Positions 9,161 through 18,865 of a stretch of DNA of 23,122 nucleotides are shown here, one piece after another. The DNA lies in contig CAXIUT010000310.1 in assembly GCA_964035545.1 (NCBI GenBank), forward strand, positions 1-23,122, given 5' to 3'. The first letter of the stretch is position 1, and each line of letters begins with the position of its first letter. The notes beneath the pieces are model-generated. The model was not told where the DNA came from. It searched no databases and saw only the letters and a program-made list of their open reading frames with translations. The position numbers and the translations under genes are program-made. The stretch comes from Bugula neritina (taxonomy: Eukaryota > Bryozoa > Gymnolaemata > Cheilostomatida > Bugulidae).

Positions 9161-10623
9161 ATGTCCATCCTATAGCACTAAGAGCTTACTGAAGCAGTTC
9201 TTGCTTATCTCAATGCTCACGACCTATCCAAAGTGTCTTAAAGCATTACTCAAGAAGTCAAAAGTATAATTTCTTCTATCAAGATAAGTATATGCATAAA
9301 AAGTTAAAGCCTTTCACCAAAGGAGTTGAAATCCCTCGTCTTTTAAGTCTAAAAAAGAGCAATGGGTCTTTGAGCCGTCGGGAAGTTAACCTTGATCGAT
9401 AGCTTAAAAACAACAGCAAAAAGTTTAGACAAATTATTCAATCATCTAAAAATGTATTTTCTGTGACTATTAACTTGATGCAAATGCTTGGAACATTTAA
9501 ATAAGCCAATAAACCTGAAATATCATAAATGATAGAAACCTACAAAATCCAACTGGCCAAGTACTTTAAAGTAGTTGAAAATTAAGGTAAACAATAAGGA
9601 GAAGAACCAACGGAAGTTGTATTTTTCTAACACAAAAACAAACTGGATCGCTTTGTTGCTGAAAAAAATGTTGATGGAATATGTTAAGTGCTTCTTAGCT
9701 TCAGAGTTAATGCCTTGCAGATAGCTCCTGAACTACGTAAAAATTTGGTGTATTAACTGATTCGCAACGACCTATTCAAAATTGAAGAGACTGAAAAGTT
9801 TGACTTCTTGCTCAGTTTACTTGAAAATAACTCTCCAAAACTGAGATATGCCATTATTCCTTTGGTCAGCATTGTCTGTAGCACTCTTCGAGGAGTTGAA
9901 TATCTTACTTTTCGCAAAAATATGGTTGTGATTGATCGAATTATCAAAGTACTTCTTCCTAATAAAGATTCTTAAAGAACAAGATCAAGGTTCAGTTATT
10001 CAACGCTTTTGTCTTGCTCTTCTTCAAAAATGTTCAGTGAAAGATACAGTTATTCCAGCTTTACTATAACATAATATGATAAACTGGTTAATGGACTTGA
10101 TAAAACTATCTCTAAATAAAAAGATTCATCATTTTTCTTTGGATTTCGGCTCTGCTTTACTGGCGAATATAATTCATGCTCCTTCGACTCTATCTTCTCT
10201 TGCTCAAGATCCTAAACTAGCTCAAATGGTACTTATATTCAAACTTAGTTGATGGAATCGATGCTAAAGCTCTTGAAAATGACTAATTTACAAGTATCAG
10301 TCCTCATGCACCTTTTGATTTGTCTTTCCTATCTTTCCAAAGAAGAATACTTTAAAGTTCAAAGATAAAACTGCGCATTTGTTTAAAAAATAAGTGAATT
10401 TGTTGAATACTACTCTCAAATCAATACTTCATAAAATGAAGCGGCATAAATTGATAAAAGAACAGTTTTAGACCTCTGTGCTCACATGTTTCATCCAAAA
10501 GACGTAGACCTCGACAACTCTGAGTCAATGGAGTATAATTAACTCAAAACCTAAGACAGAATCCGATAGTATGAAAATTAACAGGGATAACTCATATTTG
10601 AATGCTTCCAAGACTAAGTATGA
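9161..10623 (+). CDS. ARMC9-like LisH and armadillo-repeat protein
   Basis: ARMC9 is a basal-body/ciliary protein linked to Joubert syndrome in humans. Four exons with introns at 9264-9283 (20 nt), 9949-9967 (19 nt) and 10229-10248 (20 nt); spliced length is 468 codons (467 aa). The N-terminus (MSILEHEELTEAVLAYLNAH then DLSKVSESI) is a LisH-type helix pair. The middle and C-terminal parts are helical armadillo-type repeats with the ARMC9 signature around QRFCLALLQKCSVKDTVIPA, then INWLMDLIKLSLNKKIHHFS and LDFGSALLANIIH. The 19-nt intron is preferred because it restores IIKILKEQDQGSVIQ. Shorter than animal ARMC9 (over 650 aa), so it may be a compact relative. Assignment rests on memory of the family, not on a search. 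Confidence 0.78.
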
Positions 10624-10796
10624 TCCACAATATCGATTCATATATTAAATATAAATTAAGTTACAGACATAAACTTCTACAAGTTAAGATTAATCTATCA
10701 ATATAAATCCAAATAAAAGCTCACATTCAATGATTCTGTTCAAGTAATTCCTCAGTTGTTTGAAGACTTAAATAAATTTATATTTATTCAATAAGA

Positions 10797-11990
10797 TCAT
10801 TATCCCAAAATAAAACTTCTCAACACAGGATCTTCGATTTCATTACTCTCAACTGGTCTCACGAAATGATCAGAAAAAAACTACCCTACAATATCGATTC
10901 CATCTTTAGTTAACCTTCCTAATCCATTCATACGATCAGCTCCCCACTGTCCTCGGTATTCTCCTCCTTACACCCAAAGATAATGACCTAAACCTTCTCT
11001 TTTGTCCTGATTAAACTAGCCAACATAAGTATCAGCCGTTGCCCATCGATATTTACCATGTCCATGTTTCATACCTTGATGAAAATTTCCTTCATATTGC
11101 TCCCCAATATCAAGAGTAAGGTTTCCTAATCCTTACTTGAGATCGTTTTTCCAAAATCCTTGATAAATATCTCCATTTTTATAGTAATAGACACCCTGAT
11201 AGCGAAGATTATCTTTAAAGCTTCCTTTGAATACATCTCCATTAAAGAGAGTCAGTTATCCCTAGACTTTAGCATCTCCTGTCCATAATCCTTCAAAGAC
11301 AGTACCTTCACTGAAATAGTAACTTCCTTTTCCTTCTTTTTTACCTTATATAAAATTGCCTACATATCTATCTTTGTTAACATACTAAAAACTTCCCTAT
11401 CCGTTGGGTAAATCCATCTAAAAATGTCCAGAATAAACACTTCCATCTGGAAATATTAATCTCCCTCGTCCATGTCTTCTATTTTTCATAAACTATCCCA
11501 CATAGGTTTCTTTGCTGACTTTGTTGTCGTGATAGCCACTTCCTGAATATTATCCCATACGCCATTCTCCTTCATAGATTTCTTCTTCACTGAAGTATAG
11601 ACCTTCTCCTTGTTTGAGTCCTTGTTGCCAATTTCCTTAATAGTAAGAATTTCCGTTGCCATAATAATAAATTCCTTTTCCTTCCATCTTTCCCTGTTGG
11701 ATCAGCCCATCAAATATCTCACCGTTAGAATGCATATAGACTCCTTGAATGTGGAACTCATCATCGTTCCAAGTACCAAAGTAAACATCTCCTTCTGGAT
11801 ATGTATAAATTCCCTTTCCTGTCCTCAATTGTTCACCAGATAGTTGTCCCAAATATATTCCACCATCAGGATATGTAACTTCTACTACATCAGAAATGCT
11901 CTGAAGTCTTTGGACAAACTAGTTCTTTCGTAAGTTGTAAGTCCTTAATACCTAGTTTTTTATTTGAGAAGGTTGCGTTCTGAAAGACAT
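10797..11990 (-). CDS. MORN-repeat protein, 397 aa
   Basis: A single-exon gene from ATG 11988-11990 to TGA 10797-10799. After a short N-terminal helix (residues 1-45) it consists of about a dozen MORN repeats of 23 residues with the pattern YxGxWxxGxxxGxGxxxxxxG. Clear ones are YFGTWNDDEFHIQGVYMHSN, YEGNWQQGLKQGEGLYF, YVGNFIEGKKEGKGSYYF and YEGNFHQGMKHGHGKYRW. A short acidic tail follows. MORN arrays form rod-like sheets that link membranes to the cytoskeleton; radial spoke heads, basal body and cortical proteins of ciliates carry them. No kinase or other catalytic domain is attached. Exact subfamily not determined. Confidence 0.93.
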
Positions 11991-12069
11991 AAAACTTATT
12001 CGATAAATTATAATAAAATCAATTAACATACAAATGTCTATAAAATAAACTATTCAAAGAACAAACGAT

Positions 12070-12599
12070 TCATAGTTATGAAGATTATTCAGTTTTAACT
12101 TTTATGATATCTTAATTTTCTGCTTCAATTGATTTTTCTTATTGTTCTCTAAAAGAATCTTGATTTTCTTCTGATAAAGGACTTTTATCTTTTCCAAAAA
12201 TAGTCATAATTATCTAAGAATATTTCGATTAATGTTCCAATAAGAAGGGAAGGAACTCTTTAATTATGTCAAAATAGAAGTCTTGAACTCCAACTGTTCC
12301 ACTTTTTTATCTTTTTACATATTCTGATGTGGCTTCCAGTATTAGCTCTCTAAATTAGGGGGAAACAGATTTATGGGTAGTAAATATTGCATTTATAAGA
12401 ATATCACTTAAGAAGTAAGGGTACTTTTCAAGAGCTACAGTTGAATAATCTCAATATATAGCTATTTACCTGAATGCTATCTGTAATTGTTGATAAGTTG
12501 CTCAAGGACATCAGAAACCAATTTTACCGTTGACTCAGTTTGTTGATTTTGAATAGTAAAAAACAACAACAATGAAACAAAAACCAGCCTAAATATCAT
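12070..12599 (-). CDS. Small secreted or lumenal protein of unknown family, 169 aa
   Basis: Two exons with a 20-nt intron at 12450-12469; spliced length is 170 codons ending at TGA 12070-12072. The protein starts with a classic signal peptide (MIFRLVFVSLLLFFTIQNQQ). The mature part is helical: VKLVSDVLEQLINNYREH, EKYPYFLSDILINAIFTTHK, FYFDIIKEFLPFLLEHE. It ends in a Glu-rich tail. No cysteines or catalytic motif stand out. The unspliced frame also stays open but gives a less coherent sequence; the spliced version is preferred for its composition and helices. Its start is 45 bases past the stop of the upstream minus-strand gene. Confidence 0.68.
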
Positions 12600-12644
12600 T
12601 TTTGAGATCTTATTTAGATTTAAATATCAATTAAGTGATTTATA

Positions 12645-13393
12645 TCATTGTTTAGTCCAAAATTAAAAGGATAGATTTCCTTTTACTTCATTGGGAAGTT
12701 CGCAACTATAAAAAGAAGACTTCCAACTCAAATTATACAACTCTTTCAAAGGAAGATCCCATTGATTACCTACATATTTGCTCTCTAAAGGTCCTTAAAA
12801 TCGAGATAACATAAAGGAGTCGATCAAATTAGTTCTTCCTTCCTCAACCTACTTGTAGTAACCTTAAAAAAATTTTAAACCACATTCCACTAAAACTGGA
12901 CCAGATTTCTTCTTCTCTACTATCTTTTCAACCAATTCTGTGTAGTATTAAAATTAAGGCAAAGTCATTAATTAATAGTATTAAGAATTAACCAGCTTTT
13001 ACAACTAAGCATGGTTATGATTTTTAGATAAAGCTATTAACTTTTGTTTCGTAGAACCTGTCAATGATTAGTATAGGTCTATTACATGGTTATCACCATA
13101 ACTTTAGCGAGAGTTATAGAGACCTTTCTCCTATCTTAGAATGACTCCTAAATAAGATAGAAAAGACCTGATGTAAGAAGGACTGAAGCAGAAGCTCTAA
13201 GAATACTAAAAGCTTGCCAATCAAGTGGAACATGAAGAATGCCATCTTTAAGAAGAAGATAATCTTTACTATTGTTAGAATAAACCAAAAAGCTAGTGGT
13301 CACTGAAGATTTTTCAATGATTTTGACAGTTTATTTAAAAAGAGTGTTTGTTTGAAAGTAGAGAGGTAACTTTGAAGTCAAGTTTGATATCAT
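12645..13393 (-). CDS. RibD_C / dihydrofolate-reductase-fold-like protein
   Basis: Two exons with a 20-nt intron at 13148-13167 (starts GTC, ends TTTAG); spliced length is 243 codons (242 aa). The order of motifs resembles the RibD C-terminal reductase family: LDWQAFSILRASASVLLTSG VILREE, where the family has a helix, a VLVGAGT-type loop and RxE, then a late VLVECGLKFFEGYYKE segment (family VLVEGGPTL), followed by LIDSFMLSRFEGP like the IDELxLxxAP strand. RibD_C proteins reduce a riboflavin precursor with NAD(P)H, but related proteins of unknown substrate are common. The glycine-rich loop is weakened here (TSG for GAG), so activity is uncertain. No signal peptide. The fold assignment is tentative. 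Confidence 0.62.
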
Positions 13394-13462
13394 GATTTGG
13401 ATAGGAATATTATAATTAGAAATAAGGTAATATTATGAATGTAAAATATATATTTAGACTAG

Positions 13463-14323
13463 TCAGACAGAAAATAGTGAAGGCATATCTCCGAGACAAT
13501 TTTTACTTCTTTTAGTATCTTTCAAAGTACCTTTAGATCTGATATGATCCAACTCTTTATTTCCTCCATTAAATAAAATTTAAGTTAACTTTTCCCTCAC
13601 ATTCTCTCCTGTGACATTTTTTCCACTGATCATGGGTACAGAAGACAATTTCTTGTTTTTATGTCCTACTCTATGAGATTGCATGCGCTCTCCTCTTTAC
13701 TCCCTGATGACTGTATTAACTTCTGTTCTAAAAAAACATTCCTGAGGTATTTTTTTCTTCTATTTGACTTACAAAGTATCTCCATTAAAGTCAGTTGTTG
13801 TTATTGTCCCTTTTTTTCTTTATAACTTAGGTTTAGATCGCTACTTTTTCTATGCATTTATAAAATAAGTCTACAATTCGTATAGTTTCTGTTTTTTTAT
13901 TCTATATGCCTCTATCTCTGAATCTTGCTCTTAAAACTATTTCAACTTCACAAAATGAGTATTCCTTGCAAAAGGTACATAGGAACATCTATCTTTTCCT
14001 CTAGTTATATTTTGACTTGATGTTTTCTTACTTCGAAAAAATCCAGAAGTTTTATTTGGAGTTGCTGAGTGTGAAAATGGAGGATATTTGTTGGGAGAAT
14101 TTGGAAAAGAAGGAGCAGGTGGTATGTCTTTAGGTTTAGACGAAGGTTCTAGGTCTAAGAAGTTAACAATATGGGAACAGCATTGAGTAGGATAGATACC
14201 AGCAGTTTTTCTACCTTAGTTGGTAAGAGCTAGATGTTTAAGATTATTGAGATGTAATTTAGTTGCTTTATGAACAATAAAATCAGTAGTTTCTTCTGAA
14301 ATTTGAGTCGAATGAGTAAGCAT
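13463..14323 (-). CDS. Unknown basic protein, 286 aa
   Basis: One frame from ATG 14321-14323 to TGA 13463-13465. The N-terminal 60 residues may fold as helices (ISEETTDFIVHKATKLHLNN, LKHLALTNEGRK, CCSHIVNFLDLE). A Pro/Ser-rich segment follows (PPAPSFPNSPNKYPPF), then a Lys/Glu-rich helix and a beta-like motif (TTTDFNGDTLEVKEKKKIP), then a basic C-terminus. No family recognised and no membrane segment. Upstream of the ATG the frame stays open without another ATG to a TGA. The region just upstream has three copies of a 16-base repeat. Possibly a cytoskeletal or nuclear protein; function unknown. Confidence 0.72.
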
Positions 14324-14337
14324 GCTTTCTATAATGG

Positions 14338-14383
14338 AAGTATTTATCACTGAAAGGTATTTATCACTAAAGGTATTTATTCT
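14338..14383. repeat. Three short tandem repeats upstream of the 14323 start
   Basis: Three near-identical copies of AAGGTATTTATCACT (about 16 bases each), just upstream of the minus-strand gene starting at 14323 and inside the divergent spacer with the gene at 14486. A regulatory role is possible, or simple slippage. Confidence 0.7.
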
Positions 14384-14485
14384 AAAAGAAAATAACAACA
14401 GATAATATTTAATGTTATTGATGTAAAGACTCTATTAATGAAGCTGTTTTGTTTAGAAATGAAAAGAATATCGATAATAATTTAA

Positions 14486-15457
14486 ATGAATAGAAGAGTT
14501 ATAGTTCCCATCATCTCAGTTCTCATTTACCTGATCATTTACGCCTTGATTCTGCTTCTAAAACCTCCTTCCACAGACTTCATCCACTAATTTCAACAAA
14601 ACATCGAAGAACCACTTTATCATTTAACCTCATCCCACCTTAATAACTATCCTATTGAACTATCTACTCCTCTTCCAAGCTGTCTATCGAAAAAACTACC
14701 AATAAAATCAACAGAACATTTACTCTGCTAAATCCAAACTTCTTTAGAAGTGATCTATAGAAGATAGACTAAATAGATCTATCATAGCGCATAGAATATC
14801 AAAAGTGAATAAATCAATCATTACTCTTGTTATAGATCTTTTGATGAAAAATAATGGAATAGTGTATTTTTTGTATTCGCTATTGTATCTAATTCGGTCA
14901 AATAAGCTATTCCTGCTTACCTTTAAACTTTTAATATCAATCAAACTATTAAGAAATCCATAATTGAAGGACATAATCAAACTATTAGTCACTTATTCAG
15001 TCTACAAAAAACTATTATGGCCACTGATCTCTCATACTATCTAAAAAAATTAAGAATAGTTAAAAATAAGGTTGAGTTCATTCAAAAATATCAAATTCTC
15101 ACTCAAAATATAATTAATAATAGCAGTCAAAATGATAAAGGTTTGATGATCGAGAAAACTATAGCTTTAGAACATTCACTGAACATATCATTTGGACTAT
15201 AATAATCAATTTAAGACAGTTTTGAAGAACAAATAAGATTACTTTATCAACTATCGAAAACAATAAAAAAATATTACGACAACCAAGCACAAGAATAACC
15301 GATTCACATGCAATCGAAACTAGATCTAGGATAGTTTTTTTACTTCTTATTAGGAACAGGTGTAGTCATGATGTATATTCTTTGCCAAATAAATCCTCAT
15401 AAAAAGTCACGTTCTCTCTTCAAACACACACTTCCTCACAAATTTAAACTGCAATGA
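14486..15457 (+). CDS. Unknown membrane protein with one TM at each end, 323 aa
   Basis: A single-exon gene from ATG 14486 to TGA 15455-15457. The N-terminus is a signal anchor (VIVPIISVLIYLIIYALILL). A second hydrophobic span lies near the C-terminus (FFYFLLGTGVVMMYILC), followed by a basic tail (HKKSRSLFKH). Between them are about 235 polar residues with several N-glycosylation sequons (NQT twice, NNS, NIS) and long helices, plus one weak hydrophobic stretch (WNSVFFVFAIVSNSV). The layout suggests a lumenal or extracellular helical domain held by two membrane spans. No family recognised. Codon usage and TAA/TAG as Glu are like the neighbours. Confidence 0.75.
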
Positions 15458-15600
15458 TTGCAATATCAAACCCTTATAATATCACTTATAAATTCTAACT
15501 TTATCATCAAATTATAAGCCCTTTTTAATCTAATACCAGTATTGATTTATATAAATAGATTATTTAAATAGTCAAATTAATAATCTAATAAGGCGGCCAA

Positions 15601-16131
15601 ATGAGTTAATCTAGATAGTCAGACTGGGTAAAGGTCAAAACAACTCGAATTCCAGTTGATATATCCGAGACATCAAAAGGAGTCAAAGGCACTATCATCG
15701 ATCTACCTAGAACCTACCCTACAGATTTCAAACCAAGTGACATCAACATGAGGTAAGTCAAAACTAAAATTTAAGATAAAGAACACTACCTTGTTCGTAA
15801 AAATTAACTCAACAACTTTAAATAAATAACCTAAAAACACATATAAATCATATCAAAAAAGTTCCCTGAAAGCAAATTCTCAACTACTGTACCTTTCAAC
15901 TTCAACTAATCATAATATCTCTACTTTGCTATCAAAAAAGAACAAAACAAAGTCAAAATCAACCTCCTCGATGGCCTCCTCAAAGCTAAATAGTGGACTT
16001 AAAATAAAAAAACTCCTCTCTCCACTAAACAAAGAATTAAATACAATGAACTACTCGCAGATGCCAGAAGAAAAATCACAGAAGAAGACATTCTCGAAAT
16101 GTACGACTAAAATGGGTAATCCTACGAATGA
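15601..16131 (+). CDS. Unknown soluble protein, 176 aa
   Basis: One frame from ATG 15601 to TGA 16129-16131. The protein is charged, without signal or membrane segments. It opens with SDWVKVKTTRIPVDI, has a mixed alpha/beta centre (KEHYLVRKNELNNFKEIT, STTVPFNFNESEYLYFAIKK) and ends in a helix (LLADARRKITEEDILEMYDE). No family recognised. Codons are rich in C at third positions compared with other genes here (ATC, CTC, TAC), so it may be well expressed or of different origin. A 24-base tandem array starts 14 bases after the stop. Confidence 0.7.
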
Positions 16132-16144
16132 TACTCGCATCTTA

Positions 16145-16240
16145 TCATAAATAATCTAATTGACCTTGTCATAAATAATCTAATTGACCTTGTCATAAAT
16201 AATCTAATTGACCTTGTCATAAATAATCTAATTGACACTC
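16145..16240. repeat. 24-bp tandem repeat, four copies
   Basis: Four near-perfect copies of a 24-base unit (TCATAAATAATCTAATTGAC plus CTTG), then a decayed partial copy. It lies in the convergent spacer between the unknown gene (+) and the chitinase gene (-). No spacers of different sequence are present, so it is not a CRISPR array. Confidence 0.92.
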
Positions 16241-16366
16241 TCACCTTATCATAAATATATCTCATTTAGTCTCTTACACACAAATAGCACCTTACACGTA
16301 GTCATTGATATCAGAATGGTTTTAAGAAATAGAACTTGATAGGGTAAGATGTTGGATAAATGTTAA

Positions 16367-17404
16367 TCATTTGCAGTTTTTGAACTCTTGGCAACGCTCT
16401 ACTAGTCCTCCAGCTGATGTTTTGATAGCTTTTCCAGTGGCATCTGAAGGATATTGCCAATGAGCAATACCAGCGTACCATTTATGTTAATCATAGGCCT
16501 TGTTAGCATATTTTCCTAAATCTTCCATACTGATCCAACCTGTGTTAGAAGCATCAGAAGTCAATATAGGTTTAGCAACTACTATCTTCTTTAGAGGAAC
16601 TCCTCGTTTGTTCACTTCCATTACAGATGTCCCATTGAATACAGAACCAGTAGCATGAGTAAACAACTCTTAATAACTATCATATTTAGAGTCAACTTGG
16701 TTATAAAATTGCAAACTGTAGAAGTTGATCAAGTCTCCAACCTTGTCGTTAATAGTTTTATAACCTCCATTGGGGTAATATTAGTTTTTGAAGTAAGGAG
16801 CCTGAGGGCAATGACTTACAATATGATAGGGAATAACTTCTCTGAGAGCTTTAGTAAAATCGATGAGCCAAGCCTAACCTGTTCCTTTGCTCATAGCACT
16901 ATTGTCTTCCCAATCAATGTCAGCTCCATCAAGGTTGTTTTCAAGAACATATTGACCAAGAGCTCTACCACAGCGAACAGGATCTGAACCAGCTGAAGTA
17001 GGAAATTAACTATCTCCAAAAGCACTCACCATGATCTTGATATTGTGAGCATTGTATATCTTCTTAATAGCCTTTTGAATAGATTGAGTATCATTTCCAA
17101 AGGAATTTCCTTGGGCAAAATATGTATAAGCATTGGCCCAAACCATTGCTATATCTTTAGGAGCTCCAGAACAACTCCAAAATGCCAATAAAATATAGTT
17201 ATAATCATGAGGAGGAGCATACCCTGGAACTCCTAAAGCCTCAGCAATACTATCTCCATACCATGACTTGATTCGGTCAATATAAGCCAGTCTAATTGGG
17301 TAGTTGTTTTTGGACAAGGTAGGAGTTTTATCTTTTAACCGACGGTTAATGAAGAAAGCCTGCATGCTGAAAACAAGCACCAACAGCAACACTACTCTCA
17401 ACAT
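16367..17404 (-). CDS. Secreted GH18 chitinase-like glycosidase
   Basis: GH18 enzymes cleave chitin and related beta-1,4-GlcNAc polymers. One exon of 345 codons from ATG 17402-17404 to TGA 16367-16369. A signal peptide (MLRVVLLLVLVFSMQAFF) sends it to the secretory pathway. The TIM-barrel marks follow in order: YNYILLAFW, IMVSAFGDSEFPTSAG, the catalytic DxxDxDxE motif as LDGADIDWED (the Glu is the acid/base), GTGEAWLIDFTKALR, VSHCPQAPYF, INFYSLQFYNQ, KKIVVAKPI and GIAHWQYPSD. All catalytic residues are present. Glu in SEFPTSAG and GTGEAW is encoded by TAA and TAG, which supports the Glu reading. A role in feeding, or in remodelling of a chitin-containing stalk, lorica or cyst wall, is inferred. 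Confidence 0.94.
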
Positions 17405-17545
17405 AACTTTATTGGTATGATTATTTATCAAAAATTAAAGCTTATCTCCTTATTACGCCTTATTAAATCATCCTCTTTTAAAAATTACTTCTCTATCATA
17501 TCAAAAATAAGACAAAAATATTTTAAACATTCAAATAACAAAAGA

Positions 17546-17680
17546 CATCATCTCAAAAGCAACTGGCACATCATCTCAAAAGCAACTGATACAAATAATC
17601 TCAAAAAGTCAACTGATACAAATCATCTCAAAAAGTCAACTGATACAAATCATCTCAAAAAGTCAATTGGTACACATCAT
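17546..17680. repeat. 26-27 bp tandem repeats between chitinase and TLDc genes
   Basis: About five to six degenerate copies of CATCTCAAAAAGTCAACTGA plus TACAAAT. They lie between the chitinase start and the TLDc gene, whose stop codon (17655-17657) falls inside the last copies. The plus-strand open frame here is only a by-product of the repeat. Confidence 0.85.
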
Positions 17681-18582
17681 ATTCTTCTAGTTCAAATTTT
17701 TCGTTTTTGAACAGTTTTTTTATTTTTCCAGTTGAAGATTAATAACTACAAGGAAAACAACTACTATTGACTACTGCTCCATCAGATATAACCAAATCTC
17801 CATCTCCAATCATAGGACCTTCCACCCAACTGACTCCAGCAGCTCGATCTCCATTTTTTAACCTACAAAACTCACTTTCCTGAGGACTAAATAAAAAGCT
17901 CAGCTTCCTGGAATCCTTCACATAGCCTCCAAACACTCCATTACACTTGCTCATGTCAAAACCTTCCTCATTATAGAAATATATTTTCTTTTTCTCTTTT
18001 TTTTCCATAATAACCAACAGCAATTGCCTTCTATCCAAAAGACTCTCATAAAAGCACCTAGAACTGAACTTACTGTGACTTCCTCTAAAAATAGGTAGTA
18101 TTTTTTTAACTGTTCTATTTTGATGAGTTTTGAAATAATCACCTATCTTCTTCTTATGTTCAGTACTAATCAATTCTTCACTGTGACTTCCTCTAAAAAT
18201 AGGTAGTATTTTTTTAACTGTTCTATTTTGATGAGTTTTGAAATAATCACCTATCTTCTTCTTATGTTCAGTACTCATCAATTCTTCACTACCCTTCAAG
18301 TCTAGTATAAACTATACTCCATTCTTTTTTTTCTTTTTATAAATATTTTATCTTTGCTTACAAAAGTGTCTACCTGTTGAAAGTCTAATTGACTTCTGTC
18401 TGGATTTGTTTTAAATCTTTAAGCATGTCTTTGAGTTGTTTTCTTTCAGACGGAACTAAATTCAAACCTTTTGCTAGTTCATTTAAAGATAATTTACAAT
18501 ATCTTTTATAATCGACCATTTTGTCCTATGAAACGATCTTGAATTACTTGGATTTATCTTCATCCATGTTCTCAAGCTACAT
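17655..18582 (-). CDS. TLDc-domain protein with internal 36-residue duplication
   Basis: TLDc domains occur in OXR1, NCOA7 and TBC1D24 proteins and act in oxidative stress defence and V-ATPase regulation. Two exons with a 22-nt intron at 18352-18373; spliced length is 302 codons (301 aa) from ATG 18580-18582. An N-terminal helix region (residues 1-70, SERKQLKDMLKDLKQIQTEV) is followed by the TLDc domain: STEHKKKIGDYF, KKILPIFRGSHSKFSSRCFY, NGVFGGYVKDSRKLSFLF, PMIGDGDLVISDG and the C-terminal FELEEYDVYQLTF. The first part of the domain (EEL to RGSHS) is present twice in tandem, in frame. The second ATG (18565-18567) is an alternative start. The ending is read through a TAA at 17739-17741. Confidence 0.84.
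18073..18288. repeat. Nearly perfect 108-bp tandem duplication inside the TLDc gene
   Basis: Units 18073-18180 and 18181-18288 are almost identical; the visible change turns ATG into ATA in one copy. 108 bases equals 36 codons, so the frame is kept. The near identity suggests a very recent event or an assembly artefact. Confidence 0.93.
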
Positions 18583-18646
18583 TATTTATTTTCTAAATTA
18601 TTTGCCAGTCAATGATCCAAAAACAAACAAACTCACCTTCCAAATA

Positions 18647-18844
18647 TCATTTAATCGAACATCCTTTAAAAAATAAAGACTTAAAAATAAATTAAGGAGA
18701 AACATATCGAAGAGAACGACCTACTAAAGCTGACTTCTTCAATCGATTGCTTTCTTTTTTCTTTATTTACTCCAAATCTTCTTCTTAGGTTTCTCTCCAG
18801 TGCTTGAACCAATGACCAGCTACTTTAGCTCTTTCTTTTTGCAT
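18647..18844 (-). CDS. Possible small protein or lost exon, 65 aa
   Basis: A frame from ATG 18842-18844 to TGA 18647-18649. The first 45 residues look coding: MQKERAKVAGHWFKHWRE, then Glu/Lys-rich EEEDLEEIKKKESNRLKK. The C-terminal 20 are less convincing (FIFKSLFFKGCSIK). It ends 64 bases before the TLDc start on the same strand, so it could be an upstream exon of that gene, but no fitting intron of about 20 nt was found. No family recognised. Confidence 0.4.
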
Positions 18845-18865
18845 AAATAATATTTAATCAACATT

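Noticed and set aside
9949-9977. A 29-nt intron in the ARMC9-like gene
   Set aside because: It leads to the wrong frame. The 19-nt version restores IIKILKEQDQGSVIQ and the following repeat.
16145-16240. CRISPR-like appearance of regular repeats
   Set aside because: Repeats are head to tail with no unique spacers, in a eukaryotic chromosome.
16655-16987. Plus-strand open frame of 110 residues
   Set aside because: It is antisense to the GH18 chitinase, which has all family motifs.
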